From Microbacteriaceae bacterium PS02333 (lineage in GTDB: Bacteria > Actinomycetota > Actinomycetes > Actinomycetales > Microbacteriaceae), in assembly GCA_029959665.1 (NCBI GenBank), contig JASCOI010000026.1, positions 1 through 33,530 on the forward strand: 33,530 bases of DNA, written 5' to 3'. The notes beneath the pieces were generated by a model. The model had not been told where the DNA came from, searched no databases, and saw only the letters and a list, made by a program, of their open reading frames with translations. The translations under genes were made by a program, and so were the position numbers. This document shows, piece by piece, positions 1 through 8,125 of this stretch (its first letter is position 1; each line of letters starts with the position of its first letter).

Positions 1-530
1 GTGCCGGACCAGGCGTCCGGCACCGCGTCCGGGACGGCGATGGCGCCGTCGAGGTCGACGTCGTCGAACCCGGCGCTCTCGAGGGGTTGCACGAGGAGCC
101 CCGACCGCACCGCGGCCCCCGCGTGCGGATCGACCATGGCTGCCTCGATCGTCGCGCGGACCTGGTCGAGCACGGCGGCGGTGACCGGGTGCCCAGCGTC
201 CTCGGCGAGTGCCGCGCCGGCCTGCGCAAGGGCTCCGACGACGCTCGAGCGCTGACGGCGGAGCGCCGCGATCTCCTTCGGGTCGGCGCCTGCCTGAGCG
301 TCGCGGATGGCCGGCCCGAGGTCGACCGCTTCGTCGAGGGACCCGTCCTGCGCCAGGAGGTCGACCACCCACGCGGCCGGCGCGGGCTTCCGGAGCTTCC
401 CGATCGCCGCGGCGAGGTCGCGGTCGTCCTTCCGGGCGCTCCGCTGCCGTGCGGTGCGCTCGGCGACGAAGTCCGCGGGCGCGCTCAGGAGGAGGTCCCG
501 GGCAGCCTCCGCGAGCGTGTCGATGTCCAC
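1..530 (-). CDS. conserved actinobacterial hypothetical protein, 3' end cut by the window edge
   Basis: This is an open minus-strand frame of about 176 codons that runs off the left edge, so the C-terminus is missing. GTG at 530 is the only usable start after the in-frame TGA in the upstream spacer, and no clear ribosome site precedes it. The protein is soluble and Ala-, Asp- and Arg-rich. It carries a conserved-looking patch KLRKPAPAAWVVDLL near residues 45-60, followed by helical, charged sequence. That patch (K-x-L-R-K-P-x-x-A-A-W-x-V-x-L-L) recurs in a widespread actinobacterial family of about 300 residues with no known function; this is from memory of the family. The gene starts 41 bases after the mannonate dehydratase stop and may be read through from the uronate operon, but nothing in it suggests a sugar role. 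Confidence 0.7.
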   Translation of the reverse strand, partial: MDIDTLAEAARDLLLSAPADFVAERTARQRSARKDDRDLAAAIGKLRKPAPAAWVVDLLAQDGSLDEAVDLGPAIRDAQAGADPKEIAALRRQRSSVVGALAQAGAALAEDAGHPVTAAVLDQVRATIEAAMVDPHAGAAVRSGLLVQPLESAGFDDVDLDGAIAVPDAVPDAWSG

Positions 531-571
531 GCCCCGGAGGCTACCCGTGCACTCCCGCGCTCAGTGCCCGG

Positions 572-1915
572 TCACCAGTCGTGGACGGTGCCGTCGGCGA
601 GGCGGTTGAAGGGCAGGTAGGCCTGCTCGTAGGGGTACTTGCCCGCTTCGTCCACGTCGAGCGAGACCCCGAGGCCGGGTTCGTCGCCGGGGTGGAGGTA
701 CCCGTCGGTGAAGGTGAAGGTCTGCCGGAAGACCTGGTTCGTCTTCGGCCCGTGCTGCATGTACTCCTGGATGCCGAAGTTGTGGATCGCCATCCCGAGG
801 TGCATCTGCGCTGCGAGGCCGACCGGGGAGATGTCGGTCGGCCCGTGGAACCCGGACTTGATCTGGTACATCGCCGCGTAGTCCATCGTCTTCTTCAACG
901 GTGTCACCCCGCCCATGTGGGTCACGGCACCGCGGACGTAGTCGATGAGCTGGTCGCGGATGATGTCCTTGAAGTCCCAGATCGTGTTGAACACCTCACC
1001 GATCGCCAGCGGCGTGGTGGTGTGCTGCCGGACCAGCTTCAGCGCTTCCTGGTTCTCGGCCGGGGTGCAGTCCTCGAGCCAGAACAGGTCGTACGGTTCC
1101 AGCGACTTGCCGAGCTTCGCGGCCTGCAGCGGCGTCATCCGGTGGTGCCCGTCGTGCAGCAGCGGCAGTTCCGGACCGAACTCGTTCCGGACGGCTTCGA
1201 ACACGGTCGGCACGTGCCGGAGGTACGCCCGGGTGTCCCAGTCCTCCATCGCGGGGAACGCCCCGCGCTGGGCGGGCTCGAAGTCGTAGCGGACGCCCGC
1301 GTTGCCCTCGGTGGTCTTGTTCGACGCGATGCCGTAGATCGACTCGAGACCGGGGACACCGGTCTGCACGCGGATGGACCGGTAGCCCTCTTCCTGGTGT
1401 TCCCGGATCGAGTCGAACAGCTCGGGGAGCTCCTTGCCGGAGGCGTGCCCGTACGCCATCAGCCCGGTCCGGGAGGCACCGCCCAGCAGCTGGTAGAGCG
1501 GCATCCCGGCGACCTTGGCCTTGATGTCCCAGAGCGCCATGTCGACGGACGCGATCGCGGCCATCGTGACCGGGCCGCGGCGCCAGTACGAGGACCGGTA
1601 GAGGAACTGCCAGGCGTCCTCGATGCGGCTGGCATCCCGGCCGATCAGCAGCGGCACGACGTGTTCGGCCAGGTACGCGGACACGGCCAGCTCACGACCG
1701 TTCAGCGTCGCGTCACCGAGACCGGTCACACCGTCCGCGGTCGTGATCTTCAGCGTCACGAAGTTCCGGTCGGGGCTCGTGACGATGACCTCCGCCTGCT
1801 CGATCAGCTGGCCACGATCGGCCGAGGCCCACGTGTCCGGGCGGCCTGCGGTGGCACCGGCGGTTCGGTCGTCCGTCGCACCGGGGACGGGCGTCGCGGG
1901 GTCGGTCGTGGTCAT
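572..1915 (-). CDS. manD: D-mannonate dehydratase, ManD/RspA type of the enolase superfamily
   Basis: Dehydrates D-mannonate to 2-keto-3-deoxygluconate in the cytoplasm, the step after fructuronate reduction. The protein has 447 residues. An enolase-type capping domain comes first, then a TIM barrel whose metal and acid/base residues are visible: D255-G-H257 (HDGHHRMTP), E281 (WLEDC), E307 (AIGEVF), H357 (GFHGPTDISP) and E384 (FGIQEY). These match the ManD pattern. Some family members are low-activity and act on gluconate, so kinetics cannot be predicted. Homologues of about 400 residues begin near AEVIVTSPDRNF (41-52 here), so about 36 N-terminal residues are extra and low-complexity. No later ATG, GTG or TTG would remove them. 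The ATG overlaps the uxuB stop as ATGA and has a GAAGGAG ribosome site 7 bases upstream. This is the last clear member of the eight-gene operon. Confidence 0.92.
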   Translation of the reverse strand: MTTTDPATPVPGATDDRTAGATAGRPDTWASADRGQLIEQAEVIVTSPDRNFVTLKITTADGVTGLGDATLNGRELAVSAYLAEHVVPLLIGRDASRIEDAWQFLYRSSYWRRGPVTMAAIASVDMALWDIKAKVAGMPLYQLLGGASRTGLMAYGHASGKELPELFDSIREHQEEGYRSIRVQTGVPGLESIYGIASNKTTEGNAGVRYDFEPAQRGAFPAMEDWDTRAYLRHVPTVFEAVRNEFGPELPLLHDGHHRMTPLQAAKLGKSLEPYDLFWLEDCTPAENQEALKLVRQHTTTPLAIGEVFNTIWDFKDIIRDQLIDYVRGAVTHMGGVTPLKKTMDYAAMYQIKSGFHGPTDISPVGLAAQMHLGMAIHNFGIQEYMQHGPKTNQVFRQTFTFTDGYLHPGDEPGLGVSLDVDEAGKYPYEQAYLPFNRLADGTVHDW

Positions 1916-3198
1916 GCTGGTACTCCTTCGGTTGCGCGGGCACTGGCCGCGCGGATGCGGTCGGCAGCGGCGGTCACCGCGGCGACGACGGGGGTGGTGT
2001 CGAGGTCGGGGGCGATCACGGCGAGGACGTCGTGCACGTCCGAGCCTGCACCTGGAGCGCCCGGGTCGTTCACGAGCGCCGGCTGCGTGGTGACGTGCAG
2101 CCACCAAGCGGCGATCAACGTCGCGGCGCCGGGGCCGATGCCGGCCGACGGGTCACGGGTGAGGCGGTGCCGGAGCACGTCGACCACACGGACCGGGAGC
2201 TTCTCGGAGCCGCCGGACGCGATCTGCGACAGCGTGTGCCGGATGCGGGGGTTCGCGAACCGGTCGACGAGCGCCGCGCGTGCGTCGGCGATCTCGGCGG
2301 CCGGGAGCGGGAGCTCCAGCGCGGCCTCGTCCCAGAGCTGCTCGACGGCGGCCCGGCACGTCGGGTCGTCCATCGCATCGGCGACGGTCTCGTGCCCGAG
2401 CTGCAGGCCGAGGTAGGCGAGCAGGGAGTGCGAGCCGTTGAGCAGCCAGAGCTTCCGCTGCTCGTACGGGGTGACGTCGTCCACGACACGGGCGCCGGCG
2501 GTCTCCCACGCGGGACGGTCGATCTCGTCGAAGCGGTCCTCGATCACCCACTCCGCGAACGGCTCGGTGATGACGGGCACGCGGTCACCCGGCAGGGCTC
2601 CGTCGAGCTCCGCGAGCCCCTCGACGTCGGCGTCGGTCGTGGCCGGGGTGATCCGGTCCACCATCGAGCTCGGGAACGTCACGTGCTCGCCGATCCAGTC
2701 GCGGAGGGCGTCGTCGTCCACGGCACCGAGGACCGCGTCCCGGAGCACCGAGCCGTTGTGCGTCAGGTTGTCGAGGCTCATCAGCGCGATGCGACCGGCA
2801 CCGGCTGCCCGACGGGCGTCGAGTCCAGCGACGAGACGGGCCGGAACCTCGGACCCCGCCCGGTAGCCGTTCTCCGTGACCGTCAACGTGACGAGCGTCG
2901 TCTCCGGCGAGGCGATCGCGGCGCGGAACGCCGCGTCGTCGCTACCCGGGTGCGCGGCGACGATCGTGTCGACCACCGATGCGGTGTCACCGTCCGCCGC
3001 CCGGGTGACGAGCGTGTACCGGCAGTCCTGCGCGGCCAGCGCGTCGGCGACGTCGGGCGATCGGCCGGTGAACGCCGTGATCCCCCACGCCGCACCGTCC
3101 GCCCGCTGGGTGTACCAGGCGAGGTGGGCGCGCGCGAACGCACCCACCCCGACGTGCACGATCCCGGTGTGCACAGCGCCGGCCCGGCGGTCGGTCAT
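1912..3198 (-). CDS. uxuB: mannitol dehydrogenase-family D-fructuronate reductase (UxuB type)
   Basis: Polyol-specific long-chain dehydrogenase of 428 residues that should reduce D-fructuronate to D-mannonate with NAD(P)H. The N-terminal nucleotide-binding motif GVGAFARAH lies at residues 17-25. The family's catalytic signature K-x4-N-x2-H is present as K249, N254 and H257 in KLWLLNGSH, in a segment that typically forms the active site of mannitol, fructuronate and tagaturonate reductases. Substrate choice within the family cannot be read from sequence. Fructuronate is favoured because mannonate dehydratase follows directly (ATGA overlap) and UxaC is encoded in the divergent arm. The start overlaps the stop of the upstream isomerase by four bases and has only a weak ribosome site, so translational coupling is likely. 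A mannitol or tagaturonate substrate is the main alternative. Confidence 0.87.
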   Translation of the reverse strand: MTDRRAGAVHTGIVHVGVGAFARAHLAWYTQRADGAAWGITAFTGRSPDVADALAAQDCRYTLVTRAADGDTASVVDTIVAAHPGSDDAAFRAAIASPETTLVTLTVTENGYRAGSEVPARLVAGLDARRAAGAGRIALMSLDNLTHNGSVLRDAVLGAVDDDALRDWIGEHVTFPSSMVDRITPATTDADVEGLAELDGALPGDRVPVITEPFAEWVIEDRFDEIDRPAWETAGARVVDDVTPYEQRKLWLLNGSHSLLAYLGLQLGHETVADAMDDPTCRAAVEQLWDEAALELPLPAAEIADARAALVDRFANPRIRHTLSQIASGGSEKLPVRVVDVLRHRLTRDPSAGIGPGAATLIAAWWLHVTTQPALVNDPGAPGAGSDVHDVLAVIAPDLDTTPVVAAVTAAADRIRAASARATEGVPA

Positions 3199-4082
3199 GC
3201 CGACACCGGGGCGAGCGAGCGGAGGTACGCCAGGTTGTCCGCGGTGCGGGTCTCGAGGGGCAGGTCGGTCGAGAAGTCCTCGATGGTGACCCAGCCGTCG
3301 TAGCCGTGGGTGGCGAGGGCGGCGAAGTACTCGGAGACGGAGGCCTGCCCGGTGCGCAGGGGCGCCCACTCGTTCTGCCAGATCGAGCTGCCGTCGGCGC
3401 GGGTGTCCCCGGTGTCGACCCAGCGGGCGTTCTTGACGTGCACGTGCGCGAGGTAGGGACCGAGGAGCTCGAACGCGGCGAGGTGGTCCTCGTACCCCTC
3501 GATGACGAGGTTCCCGAGGTCGTGGATGACCCCGACGTGCTCGGGGTCGAGGCCGTCGACGAGCCGGAGGGCTGCCGACGCCGACGGGGTGATCGTCATG
3601 TGGTGCAGTTCGACGAGCGCCTTCACGCCGAGCTCGGTCGCACGGGACACGGCCCACTCGAGGTCGGCGCGCGTCCGGTCGAAGACCTGCGTGTAGGTCT
3701 CCCCCGTGCGCTCCTTCTCCTGCCGGTACATCGGCATGCTGACGCGGACCTGCCGCGCGCCGAGCTCGCTCGTGACGCGGAGCATCGTCTCGACGCCGTC
3801 GTGGTTCGAGGCCTGCTGGTAGCCGCCGATGCCCGAGTACTCGAGCCCCGCCTGGTCGGTGATGCGAGCGATCTCGCCGATCTGGTCCTGGATGCCGGTG
3901 AACTGCCACGTCGAGTTGTTGCCGGCCCAGAACGAGCGGCCGTCCGGCACGGTGGCGCCCTCGGCAGGGCGGTCGTCGACGATGCGCCACTCGATGCCGT
4001 CCCAGCCCTGCGCCGCGAGGGCCTCCGCCGCCTGGGACGGTGTCCAGTCCGGTGTCGATGCGGTGAACACGGAGAACTTCAT
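3195..4082 (-). CDS. sugar phosphate isomerase/epimerase-like TIM barrel (xylose isomerase fold), first of two in the operon
   Basis: A cytoplasmic AP-endonuclease-2/xylose-isomerase-like barrel of 295 residues. Candidate metal ligands fall at the expected strand ends: Glu in LVELHHM, Asp in IHDLGN, His in HVHVKN and Glu in TIEDFS. Members of this superfamily epimerise or isomerise free sugars and keto-acids, and some cleave 3-keto-glycosides, so the reaction cannot be named. The gene starts with ATG at 4082 behind a GAAGGAG ribosome site and overlaps both neighbours by four bases, with the Gfo/Idh oxidoreductase upstream and uxuB downstream. That tight packing suggests it works with the oxidoreductase to turn an imported uronate derivative into a substrate for UxaC or UxuB. 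It differs clearly from the second barrel at 5260-6111, so the two are not a recent duplication. Confidence 0.85.
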   Translation of the reverse strand: MKFSVFTASTPDWTPSQAAEALAAQGWDGIEWRIVDDRPAEGATVPDGRSFWAGNNSTWQFTGIQDQIGEIARITDQAGLEYSGIGGYQQASNHDGVETMLRVTSELGARQVRVSMPMYRQEKERTGETYTQVFDRTRADLEWAVSRATELGVKALVELHHMTITPSASAALRLVDGLDPEHVGVIHDLGNLVIEGYEDHLAAFELLGPYLAHVHVKNARWVDTGDTRADGSSIWQNEWAPLRTGQASVSEYFAALATHGYDGWVTIEDFSTDLPLETRTADNLAYLRSLAPVSA

Positions 4083-5263
4083 CGGGTGGCTCCTTCGGTT
4101 GCTGCGACGACCGGGACGACGTGGTCGTACTTGCCCTCGATCACGTCGTCGATCCGTACGGGCTGGCCGAGTGTCGCGCTGACGTACAGTCCACGGACCG
4201 TGGCGAGCGACACCAGCGCGGCGTCGACCGTCACGCCGGGCTCGCGGCCGTCACGGATGGCCGCGACGATGTCCGCGTACTGCCGACCGTGGCCGGCGAG
4301 GAAGTGCTCGGGCTCCTGCGGGCCGCCGACCACGTGCTCGGGTGCGACGATCTCGGACTTCTGGTCGACCGCATCGGCGACGGCGGTGGCGTTCGCCGTG
4401 GTGGACGCCGACTCGAGCGTCGCGGCGTCCGGCGCGACGTGGAAGTACGCCAGCCGGTCGTCGTCCACGATGGCCGACCCGTGCGTGCCGTAGACCGCGT
4501 AGCGGGCGGAGAGGCCCGGGTAGGCCGCCGTGGTGCAGTGGATGACCCCGAGAGCGCCGTTGTCGAAGCGCACGGTGGCGACCGCGGTGTCCTCGACCTC
4601 GATCCGGTCGTGTGCGAGCAGGCCGACCTGGGCGGAGATCTCCACCGGGCGACCGAGCGTCCACACGAGGAGGTCGACGGTGTGCACGCCCTGGTTCATC
4701 ACCGCGCCGCCGCCGTCGAGCTCCCAGGTGCCGCGCCAGTCACCGGAGTCGTAGTACCCCTGCGACCGGTACCAGGCGACGCTCGCCACGCCGGACGTCA
4801 CGCGACCGAACCCGCCGCCGTGCGCCGCGGTCGCGACGGCCTGCGACGCCGGGTCGAACCGGTGCTGGCTGATGACGCTGACGACGAGCCCGCGCCCCTT
4901 CGCATCAGCGGCCAGGCGTGCGATCTCGCGGGCACGGGGCATGGTCGTGTCGAGGGGCTTCTCGATGACGACGTGCTTGCCCTTCGACAGCGCGGCTTCG
5001 GCGAGCGCGACGTGCATGCCCGACGGGGAGCAGATGGCGACGACGTCGATGTCGGTCTGGGCGATCGCTTCCTCGATGGTCTCGGTCGTGAGCGGCCGGG
5101 GTGCACCCGATGCCTCGATCTCGTCGGCGGCGCTCGTCGCCGCTGCCGGGAAGGCGTCGACGAGGGCGACGACGTCGAGGTCCGGGTTCGCGAGGGCGAC
5201 ACGGGCGTGGTGGCGTCCGATCACGCCGGCGCCGACGACTGCCAGCTTCAGTGGGGTGGTCAT
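4079..5263 (-). CDS. Gfo/Idh/MocA-family NAD(P)-dependent sugar oxidoreductase
   Basis: A 394-residue dehydrogenase with an N-terminal Rossmann domain (VVGAGVIGRHHA, residues 9-20) and the family's EKP catalytic/nicotinamide motif at 101-103. The C-terminal alpha/beta domain contains GGGAVMNQGVHTVDLL, placing the usual catalytic His at 194 and an Asp at 197. Family members oxidise or reduce a sugar ring hydroxyl, for example inositol, glucose-fructose or 3-keto-glycoside chemistry. Substrate is not predictable. It is flanked by two TIM-barrel isomerases with ATGA overlaps on both sides, so the three proteins are almost certainly made together. None of the three is required for the standard glucuronate isomerase route, which makes this the most informative gene about what the operon really imports. 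A GGAG about ten bases upstream of the ATG may serve as ribosome site. Confidence 0.88.
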   Translation of the reverse strand: MTTPLKLAVVGAGVIGRHHARVALANPDLDVVALVDAFPAAATSAADEIEASGAPRPLTTETIEEAIAQTDIDVVAICSPSGMHVALAEAALSKGKHVVIEKPLDTTMPRAREIARLAADAKGRGLVVSVISQHRFDPASQAVATAAHGGGFGRVTSGVASVAWYRSQGYYDSGDWRGTWELDGGGAVMNQGVHTVDLLVWTLGRPVEISAQVGLLAHDRIEVEDTAVATVRFDNGALGVIHCTTAAYPGLSARYAVYGTHGSAIVDDDRLAYFHVAPDAATLESASTTANATAVADAVDQKSEIVAPEHVVGGPQEPEHFLAGHGRQYADIVAAIRDGREPGVTVDAALVSLATVRGLYVSATLGQPVRIDDVIEGKYDHVVPVVAATEGATR

Positions 5264-6111
5264 CGCAGGGTGACTCCGATCTGGTCGGTGAGCTTCCGGA
5301 GGGCTCGTCCGGCGCGGCCGAACGCGGCGGGCCCGGAGAACCCGCCGAGGGAGGTGAAGTCGCTGAGGTGCGGTTCGAGGGACGCGTACCCGGTGTACCC
5401 GGCATCGCGCAGAGCGGTCAGGGTCTCGAGGAGTTCCCCGTCGCCGTCCCCGGCCGGCACCACCGAGGAGTCGGCGGCGACGGCGTCCTTGACCTGCAGG
5501 TAGTCGACGTACGGCGCGAGCTGCGCCCAGCCGTCGGTGAAGGGCTTGACGCCGCACTGCACGTAGTTCGCGTTGTCCCAGGCCAGGCGGAGCGCCGGCG
5601 ACCCGACGCTCTCGACGATGTCGAGCACGCGCGAGGGGATGTCGCCGTAGATGTCCTTCTCGTTCTCGTGGAGGAGCACGACCCCTTCGCGCTCGGCGAG
5701 GTCGGCGAGTGCCCGCATCCGGGTCAGGACGGCATCGCGGACGCTCTCGGCGGTGCGGCCTTCGTAGTAGAACGAGAAGATCCGGATGTACTTCGTCCCG
5801 AGCGCGTGGGCAGCACGGATCGCACGGCCCAGCCGCTCGACCTCGTGCTCGACGGGCTCGTCGACGGACACCTTGCCGATCGGCGAGGCGATCGCGGAGA
5901 CGGTCTGCCCGCGCTCCTCGAACAGGCGGTGCAGCCCGGCGAGCTGGTCCTCGTCGAGGTCGACGACGTTCACCCCCCACGCGCTGCGGACCTCGATCGC
6001 GCTCGCACCGAGCGCCTGCAGCACCGCCACCTGGATGGCGGGATCCGCGTCGATCTCGTCGCCGAAACCGGACAGTTCCCAACTGGGCTGTGCAGAAGTG
6101 GGCTGGGTCAT
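5260..6111 (-). CDS. sugar phosphate isomerase/epimerase-like TIM barrel, second in the operon
   Basis: A 283-residue barrel of the xylose-isomerase-like superfamily. The likely metal-binding positions are Glu in LLHENEK, Asp in AWDNAN and Glu in SLEPH. The strand that usually supplies a His reads LQVKDA, with Gln instead. If the alignment is right, the metal site is altered or a different residue completes it. The protein is soluble and has no signal peptide. It is the first catabolic gene after the transporter, 80 bases downstream of the permease stop, and has its own ribosome site (AAGGGA before the ATG at 6111). It is coupled to the Gfo/Idh gene by an ATGA overlap. Exact reaction unknown; epimerisation, isomerisation or cleavage of a keto-sugar are all consistent with the fold. 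Confidence 0.83.
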   Translation of the reverse strand: MTQPTSAQPSWELSGFGDEIDADPAIQVAVLQALGASAIEVRSAWGVNVVDLDEDQLAGLHRLFEERGQTVSAIASPIGKVSVDEPVEHEVERLGRAIRAAHALGTKYIRIFSFYYEGRTAESVRDAVLTRMRALADLAEREGVVLLHENEKDIYGDIPSRVLDIVESVGSPALRLAWDNANYVQCGVKPFTDGWAQLAPYVDYLQVKDAVAADSSVVPAGDGDGELLETLTALRDAGYTGYASLEPHLSDFTSLGGFSGPAAFGRAGRALRKLTDQIGVTLR

Positions 6112-6191
6112 TGCTTTCCCTTCATGTGACCAGGGTGACCGACGGGGCGGACGCGCGCCGGGCCTCCAGTCCGATCTGTGGACAACTCGCG

Positions 6192-7142
6192 CTACTTCAC
6201 ACTGCCGGCGGTCAGCCCGCCGACCAGGTAGCGCTGGAAGATGAGGTAGAGCGCGACCACGGGTGCGGCGCACACGATCGAGGCGGCCATCATCTGGCCG
6301 TAGATCGGGACGGCCCCACCCTCTTGCGCGGTGCCGAGCACCTGCAGCACGACGGCGACGGTGCGGGTGTTCGGGGTCGTCATGATCGTGGAGAAGAGGA
6401 CGTCGTTCCAGCCGAGCAGGAAGGCGAAGATCGCGGACACGACGATGCCGGGCCACGACAGCGGCAGCACGATCTTCGTGAGGATCTTCGTCGACGAGGC
6501 CCCGTCGATGCGGGCGGCTTCCTCGAGTTCCTTCGGCAGCCCGCGGAGGTACGTCACCATCACCCACGTCGAGAACGGCAGCGCGAACGTCAGGTACGTG
6601 ACGAACAGGCCCCATCGTGTGCCGATGATCTGCACACCCGTGGCGCTCGCGATGTTCGAGAACACCACGAACACCGGCAGGAGCAGGAGCGTGCCCGGGA
6701 TCGACTGCAGCGCGAGCAGGCCGCGGAGGAACGTCAGGCGTCCGAGGAACCGGAACCGGACGAGCACGTAGGCGGTGGACACGGCGAGCGCGGCACTCGC
6801 GACGGCGACGGCCCCTGCGGTCAGGATGCTGTTGAGCAGCCCGGTACCGAGGGCGACGGTCGACCAGATGTTGACGTAGTTCGCCAGGGTGAACTCGCTC
6901 GGGAAGTACTCGCCGCGAGCGACCGCGACGTCGGAGTTCACCGACCCGAAGACGATGTAGAGCACCGGGACGGCGATGAACGCGATGATGACGGCGATCA
7001 CGGTGATCAGCAGCCACCGCGGGAGCAGCCGCGTGACGTCGGTGTCGTACGGACGCTTGTGGCGCTTCGCGCCGCCCTGCGAGGTGATGCTCTCGGTCAG
7101 CGTCGCGGTGGGGCGGGTCCTGCTGGACGTGAACGCGCTCAT
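6192..7142 (-). CDS. ABC sugar transporter permease, MalG type
   Basis: Inner-membrane permease of 316 residues. About 35 hydrophilic residues precede the first of about six hydrophobic segments, the first being LLITVIAVIIAFIAVPVLYI. The cytoplasmic EAA loop that contacts the ATPase reads EEAARIDGASSTKI and continues to LPLSWPGI, the MalG-type consensus. The C-terminus (YLVGGLTAGSVK) is typical of CUT1-family permeases. It forms a heterodimer with the upstream MalF-type permease, whose stop overlaps this ATG by four bases, and it carries an AGGAG ribosome site 7 bases before the start. No ATPase gene is nearby, as is usual for CUT1 systems that share an MsmK/MsiK-type ATPase encoded elsewhere. 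Linkage to uronate enzymes suggests a uronate or uronate-containing oligosaccharide as cargo. Confidence 0.93.
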   Translation of the reverse strand: MSAFTSSRTRPTATLTESITSQGGAKRHKRPYDTDVTRLLPRWLLITVIAVIIAFIAVPVLYIVFGSVNSDVAVARGEYFPSEFTLANYVNIWSTVALGTGLLNSILTAGAVAVASAALAVSTAYVLVRFRFLGRLTFLRGLLALQSIPGTLLLLPVFVVFSNIASATGVQIIGTRWGLFVTYLTFALPFSTWVMVTYLRGLPKELEEAARIDGASSTKILTKIVLPLSWPGIVVSAIFAFLLGWNDVLFSTIMTTPNTRTVAVVLQVLGTAQEGGAVPIYGQMMAASIVCAAPVVALYLIFQRYLVGGLTAGSVK

Positions 7143-8125
7143 GCTGCTGCTCCTGTCTGCTGGCGCTGCAGCCTGCGCTGCTTGCGGCTCGGGCGGGCGT
7201 CGTCACCGGTGTCGAGCTGGACCGCCCGCAGGTAGACGAACAGCGGGATGGCGACGATCACCAGCGAGCAGATCGCCATCGCCGCGGAGAGGCCGAAGCG
7301 GAACGACTGGAAGCTCGCGATGTACGTCAGGACCGGCATGACCTCGACGCTCGAGGGCAGCGGGATGCCGAACAGCACGAACGGCAACGTGAAGTTGTTG
7401 ATGTTGTGCAGGATCGCGATGATCACGGCCAGGCTGAGCGGCCCGCGCAGGTACGGGAAGATCACGTAGCGCAGCTTGATCCACCAGGTCGCTCCGTCGA
7501 GCGACGCGGCTTCGTGGACCTCGAGGTCCACTGCCTGGAGGCCCGCCAGGCTGAGCAGGTACACGAACGGCCACGACGTCCAGACCATGACCGCGGCGAG
7601 CGCCCAGTAGGACGCCGATCCGTTGAGCCAGAGGACGTCGGTGTGGAAGATTGCGTTCACGACGCCCTGCGGCTGCAGCATGGTCCGGAAGAAGGTGCCG
7701 ACGACGAACGCGGGCAGTACGTACGGGATCAGGTAGATCGAGCGGACGAGGCCACGCCCGGGGAACCGGTTCTGCGTGGAGATCGCCGCCGCGACCCCGA
7801 TCGGCACGGTCACGGCGGTGACGAGCACCGCCAGGGACGCCGAGATCCAGATCGAGTGCAGGAGCGGCGAGTCGGTGATCGCCTCGGCGAAGTTCGCGAA
7901 CCCGACGAACGGGGCGCTGAACCACTGGCGGAGCGTGTACTGGTCGAGGTCGAGCATCGCGATGAAGACGCCCACCAGGAGCGGTACCACGATGACGGCG
8001 AGCATGAGGATGCCGCCGGGGAGGAGCATCCAGAGCGGACGTTCCTTCTTGTACAGCGGCGTCTTGCCGTGCGGGCGGACCGGTCGGTCCGTCGCCGCGG
8101 GCGGCCTGGTCTGTGTGGCGGTCAT
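7139..8125 (-). CDS. ABC sugar transporter permease, MalF type
   Basis: Inner-membrane permease of 328 residues with about six membrane segments, the first near residues 32-56 (LWMLLPGGILMLAVIVVPLL). The EAA loop is HEAASLDGATWWIKLRY followed by IFPYLRGPL. The C-terminal tail is strongly basic (ARPSRKQRRLQRQ) and cytoplasmic. It pairs with the MalG-type protein encoded immediately downstream. The ATG at 8125 shares its A with the TGA of the binding-protein gene (TGATG) and follows a GGAGG ribosome site 6 bases upstream, so translation is coupled to the binding protein. Cargo is inferred only from the linked catabolic genes. Confidence 0.93.
   Translation of the reverse strand: MTATQTRPPAATDRPVRPHGKTPLYKKERPLWMLLPGGILMLAVIVVPLLVGVFIAMLDLDQYTLRQWFSAPFVGFANFAEAITDSPLLHSIWISASLAVLVTAVTVPIGVAAAISTQNRFPGRGLVRSIYLIPYVLPAFVVGTFFRTMLQPQGVVNAIFHTDVLWLNGSASYWALAAVMVWTSWPFVYLLSLAGLQAVDLEVHEAASLDGATWWIKLRYVIFPYLRGPLSLAVIIAILHNINNFTLPFVLFGIPLPSSVEVMPVLTYIASFQSFRFGLSAAMAICSLVIVAIPLFVYLRAVQLDTGDDARPSRKQRRLQRQQTGAAA

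Noticed and set aside
209-2416. Long plus-strand open frame of 735 codons over the mannonate dehydratase and uxuB region
   Set aside because: Arg/Pro/Gly-rich shadow frame caused by the high GC content; the opposite strand encodes complete enzymes with catalytic motifs.
6112-6191. Possible internal promoter in the 80-base gap between the permease and isomerase genes
   Set aside because: No TANNNT or -35 motif at useful spacing and no dyad stood out; only the AAGGGA ribosome site is supported.
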